DNA from: CBDBUR01 sp965209065
GTDB taxonomy: Bacteria > Pseudomonadota > Alphaproteobacteria > JAPOUT01 > G958296285
Assembly (NCBI GenBank): GCA_965209065.1
Contig: OZ242373.1
Coordinates: forward strand, 1,116,001 to 1,180,000
Direction of reading: 5' to 3'
DNA length: 64,000 nt
Numbering within the stretch: the first letter of the stretch is position 1; each line of letters starts with the position of its first letter. Below the pieces are notes generated by a model. That model had not been told where the DNA came from. It worked only from the letters and a program-made list of their open reading frames with translations, and made no database searches. Made by a program: the position numbers and the translations under genes. Shown piece after piece: positions 1 through 7,796 of the stretch.

Positions 1-230
1 CTTCGCGCAACGGACGCGACTCTGCTGGCAGAAGGCTCGGCGTTAAGAAGTTTGGCGGCGAGAGCGTTCTTGCCGGCCAAATCATTGTCCGCCAGCGCGG
101 CACCAAGTGGAAAGCGGGCGCGAATGTCGGCATTGGCAAGGACCATACGCTCTTTGCTTTGACGCAAGGCTCGATTACTTTCACGCGGGGCGCACGCGGG
201 CGCTCTATTGTTGGCGTTCAGCCCAGCTAA
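1..230 (+). CDS. rpmA: 50S ribosomal protein L27, 3' part (5' end outside window)
   Basis: The first complete codon is at position 3 and the frame runs to TAA at 228-230. It gives 75 residues beginning SRNGRDSAGRRLGVKKFGGE and ending RGRSIVGVQPS. This matches bacterial L27 after its usual short, basic N-terminus, so only about ten residues are missing. L27 is a small basic protein of the large ribosomal subunit near the peptidyl-transferase centre. Its place directly before obgE is the common bacterial order. The stop codon lies inside a short inverted repeat (228-246). Confidence 0.95.
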   Translation, partial: SRNGRDSAGRRLGVKKFGGESVLAGQIIVRQRGTKWKAGANVGIGKDHTLFALTQGSITFTRGARGRSIVGVQPS

Positions 231-272
231 TAGCGTAACGCTATTAGCATAACGCTGATAGCATAAAGTTCT
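228..272. repeat. Three imperfect 14-bp direct repeats with a small inverted repeat after rpmA
   Basis: Units start at 231, 245 and 259: TAGCGTAACGCTAT, TAGCATAACGCTGA, TAGCATAAAGTTCT. The first overlaps an inverted repeat (TAATAGCG, 3-nt loop, CGCTATTA; 228-246) that includes the rpmA stop codon. No T-run follows, so it is a weak terminator candidate at best. It could be a transcript-end hairpin or replication slippage. The rest of the gap to obgE (273-303) is AT-rich with no clear Shine-Dalgarno sequence. Confidence 0.5.
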
Positions 273-303
273 GTAATAGTATAAACTCAAATTATTATCT
301 GTT

Positions 304-1326
304 ATGAAGTTTTTAGACGAAGCAAAAATCTATGCTTGCGCCGGCGATGGGGGTTCGGGTGCGGTGAGCTTTCGCCGTGAGAAGTTTATTCCCCGCGGCG
401 GACCCGACGGCGGCGATGGCGGCAAGGGCGGCGATGTTGTCGCGCAGTGTGTTGGCGGCTTGAACACCTTGATTGACTATCGCTTCCAGCAGCATTTCAA
501 CGCGGGCAAAGGCGGCAAGGGAATGGGTAAGACGCGTTCGGGCATTAACGGCAAGGATAAAATTCTGCTGATGCCGGTCGGCACGCAAATATTTAACGAG
601 ACCGGCGAAGTGATGTTAGGCGAGCTCAACGCGCTCGGCGAAGAGCTGATACTGCTTTATGGTGGCAGAGGCGGATGCGGCAACACGGCTTTCAAGACGG
701 CGAAAAACCAAACGCCCACTTACGCGCAAAGCGGAGAAAAGGGACAAGAGAGCGTTTTGCTTTTGAAGTTGCGTCTTATAGCGCATGTTGGGCTTATGGG
801 TCTGCCCAATGCGGGCAAGAGCACTTTGCTCTCGGTGCTTTCGGCGGCGCGTCCTAAAATTGCCGACTACCCTTTCACCACGCTCTACCCGAATCTTGCG
901 CTCGTGCGTGCTGCCGATAGCAGTTTTGTGATGGCAGATATTCCCGGTCTTATTGAAGGCGCTCATCAAGGCGCGGGGCTAGGCGATAAATTTTTGCGCC
1001 ACATTGAGCGATGTCTCATTTTGCTTCACTTGATTGACGCAAGCAGCGAAGACCTTGTCAAAAATTACAAAACCATTAGAGCCGAGCTTGAAGCCTACAG
1101 CCCTCATCTAGCGCAAAAGCAAGAGGTTATCATTCTAACGAAAATTGATTTGCTTTCGGCGCAAGCGGTTAAAAATAAAACGCATGCGCTAAAAGAAACC
1201 AGCGGTAAGGAGGTGCTGGCGATATCTAGTCAAGCTCATTTAGGGCTAGACGAGCTCAAGCATAAAGTATTAGCAAACTTAACCCCCACGCAAAAAGCAG
1301 AGGAGGCAAGCGCATGGCAACCTTAA
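304..1326 (+). CDS. obgE: Obg-family GTPase ObgE/CgtA
   Basis: A 340-residue GTPase of the Obg/CgtA family, which binds the 50S subunit and acts in late ribosome assembly and stress control. The N-terminal Obg fold (about residues 1-158) shows the typical glycine-rich strands (GDGGSGAVSFRREKFIPRGG, GGDGGKGGDV). The G domain has G1 GLPNAGKST at 166-174, G3 DIPGLIEGA from 212, and TKID at 279-282. The protein stops soon after the G domain, so it lacks a long C-terminal extension. No convincing Shine-Dalgarno sequence precedes the ATG. The end overlaps proB by 13 bp, which suggests translational coupling. Confidence 0.96.
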   Translation: MKFLDEAKIYACAGDGGSGAVSFRREKFIPRGGPDGGDGGKGGDVVAQCVGGLNTLIDYRFQQHFNAGKGGKGMGKTRSGINGKDKILLMPVGTQIFNETGEVMLGELNALGEELILLYGGRGGCGNTAFKTAKNQTPTYAQSGEKGQESVLLLKLRLIAHVGLMGLPNAGKSTLLSVLSAARPKIADYPFTTLYPNLALVRAADSSFVMADIPGLIEGAHQGAGLGDKFLRHIERCLILLHLIDASSEDLVKNYKTIRAELEAYSPHLAQKQEVIILTKIDLLSAQAVKNKTHALKETSGKEVLAISSQAHLGLDELKHKVLANLTPTQKAEEASAWQP

Positions 1327-2480
1327 CCGCACGTGATATTTTAGACCAAAGCAAGGTGCTGGTTGTGAAGGTTGGCTCCTCCCTGCTGATTGATGAGGCG
1401 GGCGATTTGCGCCACGCGTGGCTCGAGCAGCTTGCCGCGGACATCGCCCTGCTACACAAGAAGAAAAAAGTTTTGATTGTGTCTTCGGGCGCGATTGCTT
1501 TAGGGCGGCGCGTGCTAGGGCTAGACGCGGAGAAGCTCAAGCTGGAAGAGAGCCAAGCGGCGGCGGCATCGGGGCAAATTCACTTGTCGGCGGCTTGGGT
1601 TCGGGCGTTAGAGAACATTCGCGTGGCGCAGGTTCTGCTCACTTTAGGCGACACTGAGGAGCGCAGGCGTTATCTCAATGCGCGTTCCACCTTGATGACC
1701 CTGCTTGAACTCGGCGTTATTCCGGTTATCAACGAGAACGACACTATCGCGACTGATGAAATTCGCTACGGCGACAACGACCGCCTCGCGGCGCGCGTGG
1801 GCAATATGGTTGGCGCGGATTGCCTCGTGTTGCTTTCCACCGTGCGCGGGCTGCTGACCCAAGACCCGACTAAACAGGCGGGCGGCAAGCTGATTGAGCT
1901 TGTCGAGACCATCACGCCTGACATAGAGGCGGCGGCGGGTGATAGAGGCTCTGCGCTAAATCGCGGCGGAATGAAGGCGAAGCTGGCGGCGGCGCGGATT
2001 GCGCGGCAAGGTGGCTGCGCGATGATTATCGCGCAAGGCACGCAAGCTCACCCGCTACGCGCGCTGCTCGATGGCGGTGCTTGCTCTTTATTCCCCAGTG
2101 CGATTAGCCCGCAAGCGGCGCGTAAAACGTGGATAGCGGGCGGTCTCAAGCCGCAAGGCGAGCTGATTATTGATGAGGGCGCAAGCACGGCGTTGCAAAA
2201 AGGCAAGAGCTTGCTTCCGGCGGGGATTAAAAAAATCGTCGGGCAATGGACGCGCGGCGAGCTTGTTTCAATAAAAAGCGACAAGGGCGAAGAAATAGCG
2301 CGCGGTTTGTGTGCCTATTCTCACGAAGATGCGCAAAAAATCATCGGTCATAAAAGTGATGAAATTGAAGTTATTTTGGGTTATCGTGGAAGAAGTGCGA
2401 TGGTGCACCGCGATGACTTAGTTCTTTCTAGTGGGGTTCTTTCAACTGGAACACTTTCCAGCAAGGTTCAAAATGGCTAA
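1314..2480 (+). CDS. proB: Glutamate 5-kinase
   Basis: A 388-residue cytoplasmic enzyme that phosphorylates L-glutamate with ATP, the first step of proline synthesis. The amino-acid-kinase domain fills roughly residues 1-260, with the N-terminal VLVVKVGSSLLID strand, the VSSGAIALGRRVLG loop, VIPVINENDTIATDEIRYGDND, and DPTKQAGGKLI. A PUA domain follows from about 280 to 370. Full length, as in E. coli-type enzymes. The ATG at 1314 lies inside the last codons of obgE, and its own end overlaps proA by 8 bp. Confidence 0.96.
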   Translation: MATLTARDILDQSKVLVVKVGSSLLIDEAGDLRHAWLEQLAADIALLHKKKKVLIVSSGAIALGRRVLGLDAEKLKLEESQAAAASGQIHLSAAWVRALENIRVAQVLLTLGDTEERRRYLNARSTLMTLLELGVIPVINENDTIATDEIRYGDNDRLAARVGNMVGADCLVLLSTVRGLLTQDPTKQAGGKLIELVETITPDIEAAAGDRGSALNRGGMKAKLAAARIARQGGCAMIIAQGTQAHPLRALLDGGACSLFPSAISPQAARKTWIAGGLKPQGELIIDEGASTALQKGKSLLPAGIKKIVGQWTRGELVSIKSDKGEEIARGLCAYSHEDAQKIIGHKSDEIEVILGYRGRSAMVHRDDLVLSSGVLSTGTLSSKVQNG

Positions 2481-3732
2481 AACAGAAACAAACATTTACG
2501 CTCTCGGCAAGCAGGCACACGATGCGGCGATGGTGCTTGCCGAAACCAGCAGCGAACAAAAAAACCAAGCTCTTCAAAGCGCGGCTAACAAGTTAAGACA
2601 AGAGCAAAGCAAAATTATCACCGCGAACAAAAAGGATATTGAAATCAGCCGCGGCAAGATAAGCGATGCCAAGATTGACCGCCTCGCGTTAGACGAAGCA
2701 CGCATCGAGGCGATGGCAAAAGGTTTAGAGAGCATTGCTGCTTTGGACGACCCTATCGGCTCTATCACGGCGAGCTGGCAAGTGCCGAGCGGCTTAAAAA
2801 TAGAACGGCGGCGCACACCTTTAGGCGTGATTGGCATGATTTTTGAATCGCGCCCCAACGTCAATGCTGATGCCGGTGGGCTTTGTCTCAAGTCGGGCAA
2901 TGCGGTTATTTTGCGTCCGGGCTCTGAGAGCACATATTCTAGTATAGAAATTCATCGTCTTTTACAGCAAGGCTTGCGTGATGCTTCCCTGCCGGAAGGT
3001 GCGATTAGTTTAGCACCTCTGGGCGATAGGGCTATCGTGAGCGAGATGTTAAGCGGGCTTGATGGTATGATTGATGTTATTGTGCCGCGCGGCGGTCGCT
3101 CTTTGGTTGAGCGCGTCCAAAAGGAAGCGCGTGTGCCGGTTTTCGCTCACCTTGAGGGCATCTGCCATATTTATATTGACAGGGAGGCGGACGGCACGAT
3201 GGCGCGCGATATTACGCTCAACGCGAAGATGAGGCGCACGGGCATTTGCGGTGCGGCGGAAACTCTGCTGGTTGATGAAAACTTTCCCGATGATAAAACG
3301 ATAGAGATTATCCAAGCCTTGCTTGACGCCAACTGCGAGGTGCGTGGTGATGAAAACATCCAGCAGCTACACGACAAGGTTCTGCCGGCGAGCGCGCAAG
3401 ACTGGCACACCGAATATTTAGATTCTATCCTAAGCGTGAAGCGTGTCGCCGGGCTGGAGGACGCCATCAACCATATTAAAACTTACAGCTCATCGCATAC
3501 GGAGTCCATCATCACCGACAACGATAAAACCGCTAACATTTTTTTTGATAGGCTTGATAGTGCTATCCTTATGCATAATGCTTCCACGCAATACGCGGAC
3601 GGCGGAGAGTTTGGTATGGGCGCGGAGATTGGCATTGCCACCGGACGTTTCCATGCGCGTGGTCCTATCGGTGTTGAGCAGCTAACGAGTTTCAAATATA
3701 TCGTGCGTGGTGGCGGGCATTGCAGACCTTAA
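2473..3732 (+). CDS. proA: Gamma-glutamyl phosphate reductase (glutamate-5-semialdehyde dehydrogenase)
   Basis: An NADPH-dependent enzyme that reduces gamma-glutamyl phosphate, the ProB product, to glutamate semialdehyde. I place the start at ATG 2473 (MAKTETNIYALGKQAHDAA), giving 419 residues, the usual family length. An in-frame ATG at 2431 would add 14 residues of atypical sequence from inside proB. Visible landmarks are FESRPNVNADAGGLCLKSGN and the catalytic cysteine of MRRTGICGAAETLLVDE (Cys259). The gene overlaps proB by 8 bp and nadD by 13 bp. Confidence 0.95.
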   Translation: MAKTETNIYALGKQAHDAAMVLAETSSEQKNQALQSAANKLRQEQSKIITANKKDIEISRGKISDAKIDRLALDEARIEAMAKGLESIAALDDPIGSITASWQVPSGLKIERRRTPLGVIGMIFESRPNVNADAGGLCLKSGNAVILRPGSESTYSSIEIHRLLQQGLRDASLPEGAISLAPLGDRAIVSEMLSGLDGMIDVIVPRGGRSLVERVQKEARVPVFAHLEGICHIYIDREADGTMARDITLNAKMRRTGICGAAETLLVDENFPDDKTIEIIQALLDANCEVRGDENIQQLHDKVLPASAQDWHTEYLDSILSVKRVAGLEDAINHIKTYSSSHTESIITDNDKTANIFFDRLDSAILMHNASTQYADGGEFGMGAEIGIATGRFHARGPIGVEQLTSFKYIVRGGGHCRP

Positions 3733-4277
3733 GCGGCAAGATTGGGATTCTCGGTGGCTCGTTTAACCCTGCGCACATCGGGCATTATTACATTAGCAAA
3801 CAAGCGAAGACTTTGTTGGGACTTGATAAAATTCTATGGCTCGTTACTTACCGCCACCCCTTCAAGCCTCAGCAAGAAAGTTTTGAGCAACGCTATCGCT
3901 CGGCTTTGGCACTCGCGACTCCTCCGTGGATTCACGTCAGCAATTTTGAAGCGCAACACAAAACAGAAAATAGCTATGACAGCCTCTCTTTATTGCGCGA
4001 GAGACATCACGCCGCGCATTTTGTGTTTTTACTCGGCGCCGATGTGTTCTGCCAGCTGCCTCTCTGGCACAGAGCCGATGACCTTGTCAAAACGATGCCC
4101 ATCGCCATTTTGCCGCGCGAAGATATTCACGCCCGCGCTTGCCCTTTCGCCGCGCGCTATGCCGCGCGTATCCTGCCCGCTCACCAAGCCCGCGCGCTTG
4201 CCTTCGCCAAACCCCCTGCGCTCGCTTTTTTGACCATACCGCAGCTCAATATTTCTAGTAGCCAAATAAGAAAATAG
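3720..4277 (+). CDS. nadD: Nicotinate-nucleotide adenylyltransferase, short C-terminus
   Basis: Transfers AMP from ATP to nicotinate mononucleotide in NAD synthesis. The nucleotidyltransferase signature ILGGSFNPAHIGHYYIS (with HxGH) is near the N-terminus, and the second family motif, NISSSQIRK, is at the very end. The start is TTG at 3720, because none of the nearby GTG codons is in frame; it overlaps proA by 13 bp. At 185 residues it is shorter than many homologues, which carry roughly 15-25 more residues after the SSxxIR motif. The loss sits next to the inserted egtB-egtD pair. Confidence 0.88.
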   Translation: MQTLSGKIGILGGSFNPAHIGHYYISKQAKTLLGLDKILWLVTYRHPFKPQQESFEQRYRSALALATPPWIHVSNFEAQHKTENSYDSLSLLRERHHAAHFVFLLGADVFCQLPLWHRADDLVKTMPIAILPREDIHARACPFAARYAARILPAHQARALAFAKPPALAFLTIPQLNISSSQIRK

Positions 4278-4328
4278 GCAATTGACGCAAAATGCTCTAT
4301 ATGCCATCTTAACCCCCTAGTAAGGGAA

Positions 4329-5669
4329 ATGATGGATCTATCCTCAAAAACTCGTGCCTTAAAGACTCGCGCTCTAGAAACTCGTGCCTCAAAAACTCGA
4401 GAAGAGCTCAAAGAGGTCTTCAGGCAATGCCGCTCTCACAGCGTGTTGCTCGCCGAGCCCTTGAGCGCGGAGGATAAAACTATCCAAACCATGCCCGATG
4501 TCAGCCCAACCAAATGGCATCTCGCACACACGAGCTGGTTCTTTGAAACCTTTCTGCTCCAAAAATTCAGTCCTTCTTATGAGCCGCTGAACCCAAACTA
4601 CAGCTATCTTTTCAACTCTTACTACGAACAGATTGGCGACAAGTGGTTGCGCGCCGAGCGCGGCTTGCTTTCGCGCCCTTCGGTAGCGGAGGTGATGGAT
4701 TACCGCACCTTCATCAACGAGAAGATGAACAAGCTCATCGACAGCGCGTCCGAAAAATTGTGGCAAGAGATAGCTCCGCTCGTTGCGCTTGGCATTCACC
4801 ATGAGTGGCAGCACCAAGAGCTTTTACTCACCGACATAAAACATGTTCTCGCTTATAATCCGCGCCGCCCTGCTGCCTATCCAAAAGCGCAGAGCAAAAA
4901 CGCAAGCACGAGCACAGCATTAAACTTTCTATCCTTTGAGGGCGGGGTGCATCATATCGGGCAAGATGAAAACAACAACACCTTCTGCTTTGATAACGAA
5001 GCGCCTTGCCATCAACGATTTTTACAAAACTTTTCTTTGGGCGAGAGGCTCATCACCAACGGCGAGTATTTAGAGTTTATAGAAGACGGCGGCTATAAGG
5101 ACGTAGCACTTTGGCTGTCGGACGGCTGGGCGGAAAAGCAAAAGAATAATTGGGACTCTCCGCTTTACTGGCGCAAGGATGAAAACGAAGGCTGGGTTGA
5201 ATATAGTCTTGCGGGAGAAGCGCCGATAGATAAAAACTGCCCGGTCATTCATATCAGTTTTTACGAGGCGGCGGCTTTCGCGCGCTGGGCGAACAAGCGC
5301 CTGCCGCGCGAGGAAGAAATTGAAGTGGCGAGTGCTGCTCTTCCGATTCAAGGCAACTTGGGCAAGATGATAGAGAAGGATAAAGCGGTTGCGGTTGGCG
5401 CGGAGGCGGCATCGGGCTTAGGCGGGCTGGAGCAAATCTATGGGGACGGCTGGGAATGGACGCAAAGCCCTTACACGCCCTACCCCAAATATAAAGCGGC
5501 GAAAAGCGCGCTGGGCGAATATAACGGTAAATTTATGTGTAATCAACTTGTGTTAAAGGGCGGCTCGTGCGCGACACCTTTAGGGCAAGTTAGGCAAACC
5601 TATCGCAACTTTTTCCATCCTAACGCGCGCTGGCAGTTTAGCGCTATTCGCTTAGCGGACGACGAATAA
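4329..5669 (+). CDS. egtB: Ergothioneine biosynthesis sulfoxide synthase EgtB
   Basis: A 446-residue non-haem iron enzyme that joins hercynine to a thiol donor (gamma-glutamylcysteine or cysteine) using oxygen. The N-terminal DinB-like domain has WHLAHTSWFFETF and the iron-binding HX3HXE motif (His158, His162, Glu164). A C-terminal formylglycine-enzyme-like domain (about 200-446) follows, including PVIHISFYEAAAFARWANKR and GDGWEWTQSPYTPYP. AGGGA lies just before two ATG codons (4329, 4332). The first 30 residues are odd: a run of KTRAL-type pentapeptides encoded by 15-bp tandem repeats. A TTGACG hexamer at 4282 might be part of a promoter, but no good -10 follows. It pairs with egtD. Confidence 0.93.
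   Translation: MMDLSSKTRALKTRALETRASKTREELKEVFRQCRSHSVLLAEPLSAEDKTIQTMPDVSPTKWHLAHTSWFFETFLLQKFSPSYEPLNPNYSYLFNSYYEQIGDKWLRAERGLLSRPSVAEVMDYRTFINEKMNKLIDSASEKLWQEIAPLVALGIHHEWQHQELLLTDIKHVLAYNPRRPAAYPKAQSKNASTSTALNFLSFEGGVHHIGQDENNNTFCFDNEAPCHQRFLQNFSLGERLITNGEYLEFIEDGGYKDVALWLSDGWAEKQKNNWDSPLYWRKDENEGWVEYSLAGEAPIDKNCPVIHISFYEAAAFARWANKRLPREEEIEVASAALPIQGNLGKMIEKDKAVAVGAEAASGLGGLEQIYGDGWEWTQSPYTPYPKYKAAKSALGEYNGKFMCNQLVLKGGSCATPLGQVRQTYRNFFHPNARWQFSAIRLADDE
4347..4406 (+). repeat. 15-bp tandem repeat inside the egtB N-terminus
   Basis: Four 15-bp units starting at 4347, 4362, 4377 and 4392, each beginning (A/G)A(A/G)ACTCG, encode KTRAL, KTRAL, ETRAS and KTREE. The unit length is a multiple of three, so changes in copy number would keep the frame. 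The segment precedes the first residues that align with known EgtB proteins, so it is probably a lineage-specific extension that folds as a charged helix. Confidence 0.8.
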
Positions 5670-5674
5670 ACATC

Positions 5675-6631
5675 ATGGCAGAATTTAGCTTTTTCCAAGA
5701 CCATAAACCAGAGCTTGGCAACTTTTTAGATGATACCCTTGTCGGTTTGCGCTCTGACCCTAAGACGCTTATGCCGCAATATCTTTATGACGCGCACGGC
5801 GCTAAACTCTTTGAGGATATTTGTGAAACCGAAGAATACTACATCACGCGCACCGAGAAGGCTCTGCTCGATAGCATTGGCGATGAGTTGGCAGGCCTCG
5901 CGGGCAAGAACGTTCGTTTGGTGGAATTCGGTATGGGCAAGGGCGACAAGGCGCGAAAGTTGCTGCGGCAGTTAGAAGACCCTTATGGTTTTGTCGGCAT
6001 TGATATTAGTCTCCAGCAGTTAAAGGGAGCGATTAGCGCGATTGCTAAAGATTTTCCCAAGTTAGAAATTGGCGGTATCTGTGCGGATTTTTTCAATCTG
6101 CCTACCCTGCCTCAAAGCCCTAGTGCGAATTATGATGTTGGTTTTTTTCCCGGCTCGACCATCGGCAACTTCGCGCCGGCGCAACAAAAAGATTTGCTTG
6201 CCTCGATGCGATGTGCGTTAAGTCCTAAAGCGAACCTCATTATCGGCGTTGATTTGCCCAAAAGCCCTGAGGTGCTTCACGCGGCTTATGATGACGCGCA
6301 GGGCGTCACCGCCGCTTTTAGCATCAACCTGCTGCGCCGCATCAAACGCGAGCTGTCCGCTGAGGTGGATATCGAAGGCTTTAAGCACGAAGCAACTTAT
6401 AAACCGCAGGATTCCAAAATGGAAATTTGCCTGCGGAGTCTCAAGCAGCAAACGATTTCTATTGGCGAGCATTCTTTTCCCATTCGCGCGGGCGAGGCGA
6501 TATATACCGAGCATGCCTATAAATTCACGCCGGCGCAGTTCCAAGCGCGCGCGCGCGAGGCGGGCTGGCGTCCTAGAAAATTCTGGTGCGATGAAAACAA
6601 CCTCTTCTCTATCCACTGGCTTGAGAGCTAG
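5675..6631 (+). CDS. egtD: L-histidine N-alpha-methyltransferase EgtD
   Basis: A 318-residue SAM-dependent enzyme that trimethylates histidine to hercynine, the substrate of EgtB. It shows the family N-terminus (LRSDPKTLMPQYLYDAHGAK, then LFEDICETEEYYITRTE), the SAM-binding LVEFGMGKGDKARKLL, the aspartate of FVGIDIS, and FFPGSTIGNFAPAQ. It starts 5 bp after the egtB stop, and its TAG abuts the rsfS ATG, so egtB-egtD-rsfS are probably co-transcribed. No other ergothioneine genes are visible in the window. Confidence 0.94.
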   Translation: MAEFSFFQDHKPELGNFLDDTLVGLRSDPKTLMPQYLYDAHGAKLFEDICETEEYYITRTEKALLDSIGDELAGLAGKNVRLVEFGMGKGDKARKLLRQLEDPYGFVGIDISLQQLKGAISAIAKDFPKLEIGGICADFFNLPTLPQSPSANYDVGFFPGSTIGNFAPAQQKDLLASMRCALSPKANLIIGVDLPKSPEVLHAAYDDAQGVTAAFSINLLRRIKRELSAEVDIEGFKHEATYKPQDSKMEICLRSLKQQTISIGEHSFPIRAGEAIYTEHAYKFTPAQFQARAREAGWRPRKFWCDENNLFSIHWLES

Positions 6632-6961
6632 ATGACCCAATCCCTATTATCAATTACACAAACCGCGCTAGAAGAAGGGCAGGCTTTGGACGTGACGTTT
6701 TTTCATTTGACGAAAGAGGTAGCACTCGCCGATATTATGGTCATCGCGTCAGGCACGAGCTCGCGCCATGTTGCCGCCCTCGCCGCGCGTGTCGCCCAGA
6801 CGCTGAAAAAGGAAGCCAAACTTAAAACCATCATAGAGGGACTCCCTGAAGCTAATTGGGTGCTGGTCGATGGCGGCGATGTTATCGTTCATATTTTTCG
6901 CCCCGAGGTGCGCGAATACTACAAGCTCGAAGAGCTATGGGAAAAGAGACCGCCAGATTAA
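6632..6961 (+). CDS. rsfS: Ribosome silencing factor RsfS (Iojap family)
   Basis: A 109-residue protein that binds L14 and blocks subunit joining when nutrients are short. The Iojap core is clear: ALDVTFFHLTKEVALADIMV, IASGTSSRHVAALA, EGLPEANWVLVDGGDVIVHI and FRPEVREYYKLEELW. It starts immediately after the egtD stop with no gap. It normally follows nadD directly; here egtB-egtD lie between them. Confidence 0.94.
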   Translation: MTQSLLSITQTALEEGQALDVTFFHLTKEVALADIMVIASGTSSRHVAALAARVAQTLKKEAKLKTIIEGLPEANWVLVDGGDVIVHIFRPEVREYYKLEELWEKRPPD

Positions 6962-6993
6962 AATATTGGTTAAATAATTCCCCTAAATAATTA

Positions 6994-7023
6994 TTGACAA
7001 ACGAAAACGTCTATTTTAACCTT
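6994..7023 (+). promoter_or_regulatory. Candidate sigma70 promoter for etfB-etfA
   Basis: A perfect -35 hexamer TTGACA lies at 6994-6999 in the 85-bp gap before etfB. The best-spaced -10 is only TAACCT (7018-7023, 18-bp spacer), which is a weak match. The gap also contains a Shine-Dalgarno sequence, GGGAG, a few bases before the etfB ATG. The -35 is persuasive, the -10 is not. Confidence 0.35.
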
Positions 7024-7046
7024 ACTTCTAAAATGAAGGGAGAAAA

Positions 7047-7796
7047 ATGAAAATTATCGTTCCTGTCAAAAGGGTGGTTGATTACAATGTCAAAGTTCGC
7101 GTGAAGTCCGACCACTCAGGCGTAGACCTTGCCAATGTTAAAATGTCGATGAACCCGTTTGATGAAATCGCGGTGGAGGAAGCCGTGCGCCTTAAAGAAG
7201 CCGGTAGTGCTAGTGAAATTATTGCGGTTTCTATCGGCGAGGCGGCGGCAAGCGAAACCATTCGAACCGCGCTCGCGATGGGGGCTGACCGCGGTATCCT
7301 CATCACAACCGAAACAATGCCCGAGCCTCTCGCTGTGGCAAAACTGCTCAAGGCAGTTGCTGATGAGGAAAAACCCAATTTAATTATTCTAGGCAAGCAA
7401 GCCATTGACGATGACTGCAACCAAACCGGACAAATGCTTGCCGCCCTGCTGAACTGGCCGCAAGCCACCTTTGCCTCTAAACTCGAATTGAGCGAGAGCG
7501 AAGCCAAAGTCACGCGAGAAATAGATGGCGGTCTCCAAACCATTCAAGTGAAGCTCCCTGCCATCATCACAACTGATTTACGCCTCAACGAGCCGCGCTA
7601 TGCCAGCTTGCCAAACATTATGAAAGCGAAGAAAAAAGAAATCGCCACCAAAACAAATACCGATTACAGCATAGATGTCGCGCCACGTTTAGAGGTTATC
7701 AAAACAACACCCCCGCCCGAGCGTCAAGGCGGCGGTAAGGTGGAAAGCGCCGAAGAGCTTGTCGCTAAACTCAAAGACGAAGCGGGAGTCATATAA
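7047..7796 (+). CDS. etfB: Electron transfer flavoprotein, beta subunit
   Basis: A 249-residue subunit of the soluble FAD/AMP heterodimer that takes electrons from acyl-CoA and other dehydrogenases and hands them to ETF-ubiquinone oxidoreductase. Family landmarks are MKIIVPVKRVVDYNVKVRVK, MSMNPFDEIAVEEAVRLKE, LIILGKQAIDDDCNQTGQML and the LPAIITTDLRLNEPRYASLP segment. A good Shine-Dalgarno sequence (AAGGGAG) precedes the ATG. The last base overlaps the etfA start, so the two subunits are translationally coupled. Confidence 0.96.
   Translation: MKIIVPVKRVVDYNVKVRVKSDHSGVDLANVKMSMNPFDEIAVEEAVRLKEAGSASEIIAVSIGEAAASETIRTALAMGADRGILITTETMPEPLAVAKLLKAVADEEKPNLIILGKQAIDDDCNQTGQMLAALLNWPQATFASKLELSESEAKVTREIDGGLQTIQVKLPAIITTDLRLNEPRYASLPNIMKAKKKEIATKTNTDYSIDVAPRLEVIKTTPPPERQGGGKVESAEELVAKLKDEAGVI

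Noticed and set aside
4282..4310. Promoter before egtB based on TTGACG at 4282
   Set aside because: No acceptable -10 hexamer lies 16-18 bp downstream; egtB can be read from the upstream operon.
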